From Microbacterium binotii (GTDB taxonomy: Bacteria > Actinomycetota > Actinomycetes > Actinomycetales > Microbacteriaceae): a DNA stretch of 64,000 bases. Shown here piece after piece: positions 39,426 to 47,208 of this stretch (position 1 is its first letter; each line of letters starts with the position of its first letter). The notes beneath the pieces are model-generated. The model searched no databases. It was given only the letters and a program-made list of their open reading frames with translations, and was not told where the DNA came from. The stretch is from positions 2,294,001-2,358,000 of the forward strand of contig NZ_CP090347.1 in assembly GCF_021398715.1 (NCBI RefSeq). Reading direction: 5' to 3'. A program made the position numbers and the translations under genes.

Positions 39426-40154
39426 TCAGCCGGCCGATCGCCGGTAGACGAGGTCGCGGATCGCGCGCCCCACTCGCGCACCCTTGCGTTCGAAGGCCGT
39501 GATGACGCGCCCCTCGAAGCGCGGCGCCCAGTCCCCCTCGAACGCACGGTCGAAGACCGTCGCCTCGTCGAGCACCGAGCGCATCTGCAGCGCGTAGTCC
39601 TCCCAGTCGGTGGCCAGGCGCAGCATCCCCCCGGGGCGAAGCGCCCGCGCGAGCGTCGGCACGACGTCCGGCTTCACCAGTCGCCGCTTCGTGTGCTTCT
39701 TCTTGTGCCACGGGTCGGGGAAGAAGATCCAGACCTCATCGACCGACCCCGCCGGCAGCAGATGCTCCAGCACCTCGGGTGCGTTCGCCTCGACCAGGCG
39801 CAGGTTGCGCGCACCGGCACGGTCGGCGTCGAGCATGGTCCGCGCGAGCCCGGCGCGGAAGACCTCCACCGCGAGGAAGTCGACATCGGGTCGCGTGGTC
39901 GCCGCGTGCACGATGGCGTGACCCTGCCCGGAGCCGATCTCGACGATCAACGGGGCTCTCCTGCCCCACACCGTCGGCACGTCGATCTGCGCGTCGGCGG
40001 CGACCGAGGTGGCGGCGTTCTCCCGCGCCACCGGCAGCAGCAGGTGCGGGCCGAGCTCGGCCCAGGCGCGCTCCTGCGCCTCCGACATCCTTCCGCTGCG
40101 GCGCACGAACGAGACGGGGCGGTCGCGGAAGACGCCGGATGCGGGATCGGTCAT
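39426..40154 (-). CDS. trmB: tRNA (guanine-N7-)-methyltransferase
   Basis: This 242-residue SAM-dependent enzyme makes m7G46 in tRNA variable loops. The SAM motif is VEIGSGQGHAIVHAA, the acidic pocket follows (LAVEVFRAGLART) and the catalytic/tRNA-binding segment IFFPDPWHKKKHTKRR is diagnostic. TATCCT lies 6 bases before the ATG, indicating a leaderless message. The CPBP-like gene follows with no room for a separate promoter. Confidence 0.95.
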   Translation of the reverse strand: MTDPASGVFRDRPVSFVRRSGRMSEAQERAWAELGPHLLLPVARENAATSVAADAQIDVPTVWGRRAPLIVEIGSGQGHAIVHAATTRPDVDFLAVEVFRAGLARTMLDADRAGARNLRLVEANAPEVLEHLLPAGSVDEVWIFFPDPWHKKKHTKRRLVKPDVVPTLARALRPGGMLRLATDWEDYALQMRSVLDEATVFDRAFEGDWAPRFEGRVITAFERKGARVGRAIRDLVYRRSAG

Positions 40155-40160
40155 CCCCCC

Positions 40161-40166
40161 AGGATA
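40161..40166 (-). promoter_or_regulatory. -10 element of trmB, leaderless arrangement
   Basis: TATCCT, 6-base spacer of G residues, then ATG. The G-run could also be read as a ribosome site but is too close to the start. Confidence 0.45.
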
Positions 40167-40175
40167 CGAAGCACC

Positions 40176-41012
40176 TCAGGCCGTGACGAAGTCGATGAGT
40201 TCCTCGACACGCCCCAACAGCGCCGGCTCCAGGTCGCGGTAGCTGTGGACGCTGGCGAGGATGCGCTGCCACGCGCGCGCGAGGTCGGCTTTGTCGCGCG
40301 CCGGCCAGCCCAGCCCGCGACAGACGCCCGTCTTCCAGTCGATGCCGCGCGGCACCTCCGGCCACGCCGCGATCCCGACCGCGCGCGGCGTGACGCATTG
40401 CCACACGTCGACGAACGGGTGGCCGACGATGCGCACGTGGGCTCCGTGTCGGCTGCGGCCGACCTCCGCTGCGATCCGCGACTCCTTCGACCCCGCGACG
40501 AGGTGGTCCACGAGCACACCGTATCGACGCTCGGCCGTGGGTGGCTCCGCCTCGAGCAGGTCCGAGAGCAGGTCGATGCCCTCGAGGTACTCGACGACCA
40601 CGCCCTCCACGCGCAGGTCGTCTCCCCACACCTTCTCGACGAGTTCGGCGTCGTGCTTGCCCTCGACGAGGATGCGGCTCGGGCGGGCGATACGCGCGCG
40701 CTTGTCGGCGACGGCGAACGATCCCGATGCGGTGCGCGCGCGCCCGGCTGCGGCCGGTGCGACCGATGGCGCGACGAGTCGGACGGCCTCGCCGTCGATG
40801 AGGAAACCGGGACCGAGCGAGAACATGCGTCTCCGACCCGCGCGATCCTCCAGCTCGACGAGCCCGCCTTCGACCGACGTGACGGCGCCGCAGAATCCGT
40901 CCTCGGCGACCTCGACCACCGTCCCGCGCTCGGCGGGGACCGCAGCGAGGCTCTTCGCATTCCGCTCTCGCCAGCCGGCGGCGAGCACATCCGTGGGGTA
41001 TCGGTCATCCAT
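40176..41012 (-). CDS. DUF3097 family protein
   Basis: This 278-residue soluble protein fits the actinobacterial DUF3097 family. A Toprim-like segment is visible (RILVEGKHDAELVEKVWGDDLR, then VVVEYLEGIDLL and YGVLVDHLVAGSKE), with Glu and Asp residues placed as in metal-binding Toprim nucleases and primases, so a nucleic-acid role is plausible. Biochemical function is unknown. I start at MDDRYPTDVLAAGW; the frame is open upstream but unconserved. TACGCT lies 10 bases before this ATG. It precedes trmB by 21 bases. Confidence 0.78.
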   Translation of the reverse strand: MDDRYPTDVLAAGWRERNAKSLAAVPAERGTVVEVAEDGFCGAVTSVEGGLVELEDRAGRRRMFSLGPGFLIDGEAVRLVAPSVAPAAAGRARTASGSFAVADKRARIARPSRILVEGKHDAELVEKVWGDDLRVEGVVVEYLEGIDLLSDLLEAEPPTAERRYGVLVDHLVAGSKESRIAAEVGRSRHGAHVRIVGHPFVDVWQCVTPRAVGIAAWPEVPRGIDWKTGVCRGLGWPARDKADLARAWQRILASVHSYRDLEPALLGRVEELIDFVTA

Positions 41013-41022
41013 AACGCCGAGC

Positions 41023-41028
41023 AGCGTA
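41023..41028 (-). promoter_or_regulatory. -10 element of the DUF3097 gene
   Basis: TACGCT with a 10-base spacer to the ATG, giving a leader of about 3-4 bases. Confidence 0.4.
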
Positions 41029-41092
41029 ACCAGCCGGAGGATGCATATCCGGCAGCGACCCGCATCCATGGCGCACACAGACTCGCCCTCAA

Positions 41093-41098
41093 TAGACT
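41093..41098 (+). promoter_or_regulatory. -10 element of the TPM-pspA pair
   Basis: TAGACT in TCAATAGACTCGG lies 38 bases before the ATG at 41137. Unlike the leaderless genes, this transcript keeps a ribosome site (GAGGGAGG). Confidence 0.45.
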
Positions 41099-41136
41099 CG
41101 GACGAGGGCGCCGTCCGCCCCCGAGGGAGGCCATCG

Positions 41137-43143
41137 ATGCGACCGCGCTGGGCATATGCACTGGTGGCCGCGCTGGCCGCGGTCTTCCTGATCGCGGGCC
41201 CGGCCGCAGCCACGCCGCCGGTGCAACTCGGCGCGTCGTATGTGAGCGACGAGGCGGGGGTTCTCGGCGACGCCGAGCGGGCTCAGGTCGAGGACCGCCT
41301 CGAGCAGCTCGCCCAGACAGACAACCTGAATCTGTGGGTCGTCTACGTCGACCGCTTCAGCAGCCCGTCGGATGCGAAGGACTGGGCGACCCAGACCGCC
41401 GAGCAAGGCGGCCTCGGACCCAACCAGTACCTGCTGGCGATCGCCGTCGACGCGCGCCAGTACTGGCTCTCCAGCGACACCTCTGGCCCGCTCAGCGAGG
41501 ACCAGATCACCGCCGTCGATCAGGACTGGGTGTATCCGGCTCTCCGAGACGGTGACTGGGCGGGGGCCGCGATCGCCGCCGCAGACGGGCTGGCCGCGGC
41601 CCGCAGCGGTACCGTCGGCGGTGGCGACTCCGGTGGCGTCGTCGTGCCCGGCGCGGGCTCCTCCGGCTCCGGTTCCGGCTCCGGCGGCGCGGTGGGCGTC
41701 GTCATCATCGTCATCTCGGTCGTGGCGCTGGTGGCCGTGGCCGCCTACTTCGTGGTCCGCGCGGCTCGCCGGCGTGCCGCATCCCGCCCCGCGGAGAGCA
41801 CCGAGGATCTCGGCACGCGCGCGGCAGCGGCTCTCGTCTCAGCCGACGACGCCCTCCGTGAGGCGGAGCAGGAGCACGGCTTCGCCGCCGCGCAGTTCGG
41901 CGAGGAGGCGACGAGAGCTCTGCGTGAGGCTCTGACAACGGCGCGCGCGGAGTTGGATCAGGCCTTCACGGTGCGCCAGCAGCTGGACGATGAGATCCCC
42001 GACACCGACGAACAGGTGCGCGCCTGGCACGAGCAGACGCTGCAGCTCGCGTCCGCAGCCGGCGCACGGGTGAAGGCGCAGCTGGACGCCTTCGCCGACC
42101 TCCGCCGCATCGAGCAGGATCTCCCTGCCACCCGGGAACGACTCCGGTCGTCGCGCGCCGAGGCGGCCGCTGCCCTTCAGGCCGCGCAGGAGCGCTTCGC
42201 CCAGCTCGCCGCCTCCTACCCCGCCGCGGCACTGAGCACCATCGTCGACAACGCGGCGCAGGCTGCCGACCGGCTCGCACTCGCCGACGCTCAGCTTTCT
42301 GCGACCGAGGCCGCGGTCACGGCCGGAGACACCGGCAAAGCCGCCGTCGCACTGCGCACCGCCGAGCAGGCGCTCGCTCAGGCACGCCAGCTGGCGGATG
42401 CGGTGGGCGCGCACGGCGATCGTCTCGCCGCCGCGCGGTCGGAGATCCCGGCGCTCCGCGCCGAACTCGCGCGGGACATCGCCGCGGCCGAGACCCTGCC
42501 CGACCCGGACGGACGGCTCGCCGCCGCCTCCGCGGCCGCCCGCGCACAACTGGACGCAACAGACGAAGACCCGGTGGCTGCCCTCGCGGCGCTGCAGCGG
42601 GTCGACGACGAACTCGACGCACTGCTGAGATCCGCTCGCGACGCGGCGGCCCGCGCCGAGCACGCCCGTCAGGTTCTGCCGCCGACCCTCGCCCACGCGC
42701 AGGCCCAGATCGGTGCCGCGGAGGACTTCATCGCGTCGCGGCGCGGCGCGGTCGGCGCGACCGCCCGCACCCGCCTCGCCGATGCCCGCACATCCTTCGC
42801 CTTGGCCGAGCAGCAGGCGCAGGTGGCGCCCGAGCAGGCGCTGGATGCGGCCTCGCGCGCCGCGCGCCTGGCAGCCGACGCCATCTCCGCCGCCCAGTCG
42901 GACGTCTCCGGCTTCGGCGGCGGATCCGCCGGCGGGGGCGACTTCGGCGCGATGCTCGGCGGCATCCTCATCGGCTCCGCCCTCGGCGGCGGTCGACGGC
43001 GCGGCGGCTTCGGCGGCTTCGGCGGTGGCGGCGGCTTCGGCGGCGGCGGCGGCTTCGGTGGCTTCGGCGGCGGCTCGCGCGGCGGGAGCGGCGGAGGCTT
43101 CGGCGGCGGCGGTTCCCGCGGCGGCAGCGGCGGCAGATTCTGA
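41137..43143 (+). CDS. TPM-domain membrane protein with coiled coil and Gly-rich tail
   Basis: The 668-residue product starts at an ATG with GAGGGAGG upstream. A signal peptide (about 1-25, ending PAAA) is followed by an extracytoplasmic TPM domain at about 30-155 (YVSDEAGVLGDAERAQVEDRL, LWVVYVDRFSSPSDAKDW). A Gly/Ser linker leads to a membrane helix at about 186-207. The cytoplasmic part is ~370 residues of Ala/Glu/Arg-rich coiled coil, ending in a ~80-residue Gly/Phe tail (GGFGGFGGG repeats). pspA follows 33 bases later. I infer an envelope-sensing partner for PspA; the TPM domain's own activity is uncertain. Confidence 0.85.
   Translation: MRPRWAYALVAALAAVFLIAGPAAATPPVQLGASYVSDEAGVLGDAERAQVEDRLEQLAQTDNLNLWVVYVDRFSSPSDAKDWATQTAEQGGLGPNQYLLAIAVDARQYWLSSDTSGPLSEDQITAVDQDWVYPALRDGDWAGAAIAAADGLAAARSGTVGGGDSGGVVVPGAGSSGSGSGSGGAVGVVIIVISVVALVAVAAYFVVRAARRRAASRPAESTEDLGTRAAAALVSADDALREAEQEHGFAAAQFGEEATRALREALTTARAELDQAFTVRQQLDDEIPDTDEQVRAWHEQTLQLASAAGARVKAQLDAFADLRRIEQDLPATRERLRSSRAEAAAALQAAQERFAQLAASYPAAALSTIVDNAAQAADRLALADAQLSATEAAVTAGDTGKAAVALRTAEQALAQARQLADAVGAHGDRLAAARSEIPALRAELARDIAAAETLPDPDGRLAAASAAARAQLDATDEDPVAALAALQRVDDELDALLRSARDAAARAEHARQVLPPTLAHAQAQIGAAEDFIASRRGAVGATARTRLADARTSFALAEQQAQVAPEQALDAASRAARLAADAISAAQSDVSGFGGGSAGGGDFGAMLGGILIGSALGGGRRRGGFGGFGGGGGFGGGGGFGGFGGGSRGGSGGGFGGGGSRGGSGGRF
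43003..43139 (+). repeat. GGCTTCGGCGGC-type repeats encoding the Gly/Phe tail
   Basis: Imperfect repeats of GGCGGCTTCGGC and GGCGGCGGCGGC code for GGFGG blocks and then GGSRGGSGG. Repeats of this kind are prone to length change. Confidence 0.7.
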
Positions 43144-43176
43144 CGGACTTCACGAACCACGACGAAAGGAAACACG

Positions 43177-43971
43177 ATGGCCAAGCAGTCCATCTTCGGA
43201 CGCATCTCCACCCTCGTCCGGGCGAACATCAACGCGATGATCGACCAGGCCGAGGATCCGCAGAAGATGCTCGACCAGCTCGTCCGCGACTACACGAACA
43301 ACATCGCCGACGCGGAAGCGGCGATCGCCGAGACGATCGGCAACCTGCGTCTTCTCGAGCGCGACCACCAGGAGGACGTGCAGGCCGCGGCCGAGTGGGG
43401 CAGCAAGGCGCTCGCCGCCAGCCGCCGCGCCGACGAGATGCGCCGCGCCGGCAACACGACCGACGCCGACAAGTTCGACAACCTCGCGAAGATCGCCCTG
43501 CAGCGTCAGATCTCCGAGGAGAACGAGGCCAAGGCCTCCGCTCCGCAGATCGCCGCACAGACCGAGGTCGTCGACAAGCTCAAGGACGGCCTCAACGGCA
43601 TGAAGCAGAAGCTCGAGCAGCTTCGCTCCAAGCGGAGCGAGCTCCTCGCGCGGGCGAAGGTCGCCGAGGCCCAGAACAAGGTGCATGATGCGATCAAGAG
43701 CGTCAACGTCCTCGACCCCACGAGCGAGCTCGGCCGCTTCGAGGACAAGATCCGTCGGCAGGAAGCGCTGGCCGCGGGGAAGGCGGAGCTCGCCGCATCC
43801 AGCCTCGACGCCCAGTTCGAGAGCCTCGAGGACGTCGGTGAGCTGACCGAGGTCGAGGCGCGCCTGGCCGCGCTGAAGGCGGGCGGGTCCGCGCAGGGCG
43901 CCCTCGGCGCCGGAGCGGCCGGCGACGAGCTCGGTCAGCAGCAGCAGCTGCCCCAGCAGCACCAGCAGTGA
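43177..43971 (+). CDS. pspA: PspA/IM30 (Vipp1) family membrane-remodelling protein
   Basis: This 264-residue protein is predicted almost wholly helical. It begins with the membrane-contacting helix (QSIFGRISTLVRANINAMIDQAEDPQKMLDQLVRDY), followed by the long hairpin coiled coil (LRLLERDHQEDVQAA). It belongs to ESCRT-III-like PspA/IM30, which polymerises on stressed membranes. The C-terminus ends in Gln-rich QQQQLPQQHQQ. It has an AAAGGA ribosome site. It follows the TPM-domain gene and is closed by a strong hairpin. Confidence 0.93.
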   Translation: MAKQSIFGRISTLVRANINAMIDQAEDPQKMLDQLVRDYTNNIADAEAAIAETIGNLRLLERDHQEDVQAAAEWGSKALAASRRADEMRRAGNTTDADKFDNLAKIALQRQISEENEAKASAPQIAAQTEVVDKLKDGLNGMKQKLEQLRSKRSELLARAKVAEAQNKVHDAIKSVNVLDPTSELGRFEDKIRRQEALAAGKAELAASSLDAQFESLEDVGELTEVEARLAALKAGGSAQGALGAGAAGDELGQQQQLPQQHQQ

Positions 43972-43977
43972 GAAGAC

Positions 43978-44006
43978 GGAGGGGCCGCGCCCGGCGCGGC
44001 CCCTCC
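43978..44006 (+). terminator. Terminator after pspA
   Basis: A perfect 13-base GC stem (GGAGGGGCCGCGC / GCGCGGCCCCTCC) on a 3-base loop begins 7 bases after the pspA stop. It ends before the arginase-like gene. Confidence 0.75.
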
Positions 44007-44023
44007 CCCATCCGGGAGTCGAG

Positions 44024-44842
44024 ATGACACGGTTCCTCATCACACCCGTGTGGCAGGGCTCGCCCTCCGCGCGCGCGATGCAGCTCGTGGACGGCGCGGA
44101 GGCCATCGCGGGCGATCTGCCACGTGCGGCGTGCACGAGCGTGCCGGTTCCGCTCGGAGCGGGCGAGGCGCTCGGCACCGGCGTGCATCGCTACAGCGCG
44201 CTGCGCCAGGTGCAGCACGACCTGCGCGAGGCTCTCGCCGCATCCGATGAGCGCGCGCTCACCGTGGGCGGCGACTGCGCCGTCGGCGTCGCGGCCGTCG
44301 AGCGTTCGGCGCGCGTCGGTCGCATCGCGGTCGTCTGGGTCGACGCGCACCCCGATCTGCACACGCCGGAATCCTCCAGCTCGCACGCGTTCGGCGGGAT
44401 GGCGCTGCGCGCCGTGCTCGGAGAAGGCGCTCCCGATCTCGCTCTGCCTGCGGGCACCGTCGCCGCGGCCGACGTCGTCCTCGTCGCTGCGCGCGCCGTC
44501 GATGAGGCCGAACGGGAGTACATCGATGCGCACTCCCTCACCGTGATCGATGCGGCAGCACTCTCCGATCCCACCGTTCTCGCCCGGACCGTTCAGCGAC
44601 TCGGCGTCGACGCGGTCCACGTCCAGGTCGATGTCGACGCACTCGATCCCGCCGAGATGCCCGGCGTGAAGGACTCCGAGCCCTTCGGCGCCTCGCTGGC
44701 CGAACTGGTGACGGCGCTGAAGGCGCTGCGCGAGGCGGTGCCGCTGGCCGGCTCCTCGCTCGCGGGGTTCGCACCCGCATCCCCCGCCGCCGCGAGCGAG
44801 GACATGGGGACTCTGCTGCGACTGGTCGGAGCCCTCGCGTGA
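44024..44842 (+). CDS. Arginase/agmatinase-fold protein with a substituted metal ligand
   Basis: This 272-residue ureohydrolase-fold protein keeps most Mn-binding residues: VDAHPDLHT (DAHxD, about 107-111) and VDVDALDPAEMPG (DxDxxDP). The first metal-binding motif, normally GGDH, reads VGGDCAVG, with Cys85 in place of His. The SHAFGGMAL segment stands where HGGM is usual. It may hydrolyse a guanidino compound with a changed metal site, or have lost activity. Its stop overlaps the start of the next gene by 4 bases (GTGA). Confidence 0.78.
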   Translation: MTRFLITPVWQGSPSARAMQLVDGAEAIAGDLPRAACTSVPVPLGAGEALGTGVHRYSALRQVQHDLREALAASDERALTVGGDCAVGVAAVERSARVGRIAVVWVDAHPDLHTPESSSSHAFGGMALRAVLGEGAPDLALPAGTVAAADVVLVAARAVDEAEREYIDAHSLTVIDAAALSDPTVLARTVQRLGVDAVHVQVDVDALDPAEMPGVKDSEPFGASLAELVTALKALREAVPLAGSSLAGFAPASPAAASEDMGTLLRLVGALA

Positions 44843-45285
44843 GCGCCGCACGACCGCCCGCCGGGTGGCAGCAACGCGCCGACCGCGCCGTGGCGCGATC
44901 GCGTGCGGTGGAGCGATGGATCCCGTCCTTCCTCCTGGACTCGCCGATCAGCGCGCTGGGCTACGCCTACGGATGCGCGGTCGGGTGGATCTGGGGAACG
45001 CTCTGGAGCCGTGGACGCATCGAGCGGCGCGGCCGCCTGTTCGTGTTCCGCGGGATGCCGTCGTGGGCGTTCCCGCGCGGCGGGGTGTGCGTCGGCCATT
45101 GCTTCCTCACCGGCGACGGCCGCATCGACGACAGGCTGCTCGCGCACGAGTCCGTGCACGAGCGTCAGTGGCGTCGGTTCGGGATGCTGATGCCGATCCT
45201 CTACAGCCTCGCCGGACGCGATCCGCTGCAGAACCGCTTCGAAATCGAAGCGGGCCTCGCCGACGGCAACTACATCCCCCGCTGA
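44839..45285 (+). CDS. Small HExxH-containing protein of unknown family
   Basis: This 148-residue protein, translationally coupled to the arginase-like gene, starts at a GTG. It has one moderately hydrophobic segment (SALGYAYGCAVGWIWGTLW, about 38-56) and an HESVH motif at about 103-107 (LLAHESVHERQW), the zinc-binding pattern of metallopeptidases. A downstream acidic stretch (FEIEAGLADGNY) could offer the third ligand. Cys/His residues also occur in VCVGHCFL. I do not recognise the family; a minimal zincin is possible but unproven. Confidence 0.7.
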   Translation: MSAARPPAGWQQRADRAVARSRAVERWIPSFLLDSPISALGYAYGCAVGWIWGTLWSRGRIERRGRLFVFRGMPSWAFPRGGVCVGHCFLTGDGRIDDRLLAHESVHERQWRRFGMLMPILYSLAGRDPLQNRFEIEAGLADGNYIPR

Positions 45286-45302
45286 CTCCCGCATTCGTTC
45301 GA

Positions 45303-45365
45303 CAGGAGATATCCCTCCCACAGGATGATTCCGCGCCGATCATCCTGTCGAGGGGATTTCTCCTG
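45303..45365. terminator. Bidirectional terminator between convergent genes
   Basis: A perfect 10-base inner stem (ACAGGATGAT / ATCATCCTGT, loop 9 bases) is extended by an imperfect outer stem (CAGGAGA..CCCTC / GAGGGGA..TCTCCTG). It lies between the plus-strand HExxH gene and the minus-strand SIP gene. Confidence 0.65.
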
Positions 45366-45401
45366 CGCAGGAGGGGCGCCGCGCCGCGGAAGCGGGGGCG
45401 C

Positions 45402-45866
45402 TCAGGCGGTGGCGAGGCCGAAGCGCGCGGGCGTGTGGATGCGGGCGGCATCGATGCCGCGGCGCTCGACCAGGTGGTCGAAGATGTCGGCGGTGCCGAG
45501 GTAGCCACCGAGCAGGGTGACCGCGGTGCCGCATCCGTCGTCGTCGCAGAGCATCTCGTCGGCCCATGCCACGACCGCCCGGCTGAGCGCCTCGCCGGGC
45601 GCGCACGAGCGTCCGGTGCCGGGCGCTCCGGAGCGGCTGTCGCGCGTCAACCACGTGATCGTCATGCGCGCAGGCACACGGATCTCGGCGACGTGCGCCG
45701 CGTCCGGAACCTCGACGAACACCCGACCGGTCGAACACATCGGCAGCGTCGCGAGCAGCATCTCGAGGTCGTCGAGCGACGACTCGTCAGCGGTCACCAG
45801 ATGCTGCGCGCGGGCGTGCTTGGACGCACGGCACGCGTTCGCGTTGTGGACGTCGTTCTCGGGCAT
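45402..45866 (-). CDS. Stand-alone SIP-type (siderophore-interacting) domain protein
   Basis: This 154-residue protein corresponds to the C-terminal, NAD(P)H-binding half of siderophore-interacting ferric reductases (ViuB/SIP), without the FAD domain. Visible features are QHLVTADESSLDDLEMLLATLP at the start of the domain, TITWLTRDSRSG and a WADEMLCDDDGCG stretch near the end. It probably helps release or reduce iron from siderophores together with a separate FAD partner. The ATG at 45866 follows a TATACT -10 and an IdeR-like operator, so repression by iron is predicted. Confidence 0.82.
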   Translation of the reverse strand: MPENDVHNANACRASKHARAQHLVTADESSLDDLEMLLATLPMCSTGRVFVEVPDAAHVAEIRVPARMTITWLTRDSRSGAPGTGRSCAPGEALSRAVVAWADEMLCDDDGCGTAVTLLGGYLGTADIFDHLVERRGIDAARIHTPARFGLATA

Positions 45867-45875
45867 GATGAGGCG

Positions 45876-45881
45876 AGTATA
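45876..45881 (-). promoter_or_regulatory. -10 element of the SIP-domain gene
   Basis: TATACT lies 9 bases before the ATG and 12 bases downstream of the IdeR-like box, so a bound repressor would cover the -35 region. Confidence 0.5.
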
Positions 45882-45892
45882 CGCCTCCCAAG

Positions 45893-45911
45893 GAAGGTAT
45901 GCCTCACCTTG
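45893..45911 (-). promoter_or_regulatory. IdeR/DtxR-type iron box
   Basis: The core AAGGTGAGGCATACCTT is a near-palindrome matching the DtxR/IdeR operator pattern AGGTnAGGCnnACCT. It lies immediately upstream of the promoter of a siderophore-interacting-domain gene, which is a classic member of this regulon. Confidence 0.8.
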
Positions 45912-45919
45912 GCCGACCG

Positions 45920-46639
45920 CTACGCGATGAGGATGCGGCGCAGCTCGACGAGCTCGGCGTCGCCGACCCCCGCGGCGGAGAGGTAGTCGAGGGCCGATCC
46001 GTACTGTGCACGCAGCCGGCCCAGCAGAGCTCGCATGACGGGAGCCGGTGACGCCGTGGCGAGCTCCACGGCGTGGCGGGCCTCGGGATGGGCCGCGCGC
46101 AGCCACGCCACCACCTGACGGTTGCGCGCGGCGGGCAAGGATGCGGCGGTGCGCGCGTAGTCGGCGACCACGGCATCCTCGTCGACGCCCGCCGCCGCGA
46201 GGATCAGCGCGATCGAGACGCCGGTGCGATCCTTGCCCACCGTGCAGTGCACGAGGACCGGCTGCTCCTCCACCACCGATCGAGCGACGGTCGCGAGCGC
46301 GGGTGCGGCGTCGTCGATGAGCCGGTCGTACATCTCGGCGAGACTGACGTCCTCGGCGAAGAAGGATGCGACGGATCCGAGGAACAGCGGCACACGCACG
46401 GTCGCCGGCCCGTCCGGCCCGAGAAACGTCGGATCGGCGCGCACCTCGTCGTCGTCGCGCAGGTCGACGATTCGTCTCAGGCCGAGCTCGGAGATGCGGC
46501 GACGAGTCCGCTCGTCCAGGCGCGCGAGGTTGCCGGAGCGGAACAGCACACCGCTGCGGGTCACCCGCCGACCCGCGGGCAGCCCGCCGATATCGCGGAA
46601 GTTCACCGCTCCGGCGACGAGACCGCCGGCCTCGCTCAC
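45920..46639 (-). CDS. Tyrosine-protein phosphatase (MptpB/DSP-like)
   Basis: This 239-residue protein begins with VNFRDIGGL, the N-terminal signature of bacterial PTPs of the MptpB/Y_phosphatase3 group, and has the P-loop HCTVGKDRTG with catalytic Cys and Arg. Mycobacterial relatives remove phosphate from Tyr/Ser/Thr and from phosphoinositides. The start is a GTG overlapping the stop of the upstream AhpD-like gene (GTGA). No signal peptide is present. Its 3' end lies close to the iron box on the same strand. Confidence 0.9.
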   Translation of the reverse strand: MSEAGGLVAGAVNFRDIGGLPAGRRVTRSGVLFRSGNLARLDERTRRRISELGLRRIVDLRDDDEVRADPTFLGPDGPATVRVPLFLGSVASFFAEDVSLAEMYDRLIDDAAPALATVARSVVEEQPVLVHCTVGKDRTGVSIALILAAAGVDEDAVVADYARTAASLPAARNRQVVAWLRAAHPEARHAVELATASPAPVMRALLGRLRAQYGSALDYLSAAGVGDAELVELRRILIA

Positions 46640-47112
46640 GGCGTCGGCGCGGTGCGGGGCGGCACCGGGTACCGTCCGGCGATGGCCAGGCGATTGAACG
46701 CGTTGATCGAGATGACGATCCAGCTCACCGCGACGTACTCGGCCTCGGAGAGGACGGACCCGACCCGGTCGTAGACCTCGTCGGAGACGCCCTCCTCGTG
46801 GATGAACGTGAGCGACTCGGTCAGCTCGAGCGCCGCACGTTCGCGCTCCGTGAAGACGCCCGACTCGCGCCACGTCGGCAACTGCGCGACCGTGTCGACG
46901 TCGAGCCCCGCCTTCATCCCGCGGTCGAGGTGCACACGCACGCAGTAGGCGCAGCCGTTGAGCTGCGAGGCGTGCAGCTGCACGAGCTCCTTCAGGCGCG
47001 GCTCGACGCCGGCATCCGCGGCGAGAGCCCCGACCTGCTTGGCCATCGCATCAATCGCCTGATAGACCTCCGGTGCCGCCTTCGACAGGTGCACACGCCG
47101 CTCCTCACCCAT
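46636..47112 (-). CDS. Carboxymuconolactone decarboxylase/AhpD-like protein
   Basis: This 158-residue helical protein has the AhpD core with the redox pair CxxC (NGCAYCVRVHLD, Cys54 and Cys57) and the catalytic His three residues on. Members act as peroxidase partners or thiol-disulfide antioxidants. TAGGGT lies 7 bases before the ATG, so the message is probably leaderless. It is coupled to the downstream phosphatase by a 4-base overlap and divergent from the alpha/beta hydrolase. Confidence 0.88.
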   Translation of the reverse strand: MGEERRVHLSKAAPEVYQAIDAMAKQVGALAADAGVEPRLKELVQLHASQLNGCAYCVRVHLDRGMKAGLDVDTVAQLPTWRESGVFTERERAALELTESLTFIHEEGVSDEVYDRVGSVLSEAEYVAVSWIVISINAFNRLAIAGRYPVPPRTAPTP

Positions 47113-47119
47113 GCGGCCC

Positions 47120-47125
47120 ACCCTA
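47120..47125 (-). promoter_or_regulatory. -10 element of the AhpD-like gene, leaderless arrangement
   Basis: TAGGGT, 7-base spacer (GGGCCGC), then ATG. Confidence 0.45.
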
Positions 47126-47196
47126 CCCACGCCCGGGACGACACGGGGCGGTTGCGCAATGAGACGCAACGGCGACCGGGGGCCGTTCGCGCGCCG

Positions 47197-47202
47197 TAGC
47201 AT
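47197..47202 (+). promoter_or_regulatory. -10 element of the alpha/beta hydrolase, leaderless arrangement
   Basis: TAGCAT, 6-base spacer (TCGGGG), then the GTG start. Confidence 0.5.
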
Positions 47203-47208
47203 TCGGGG

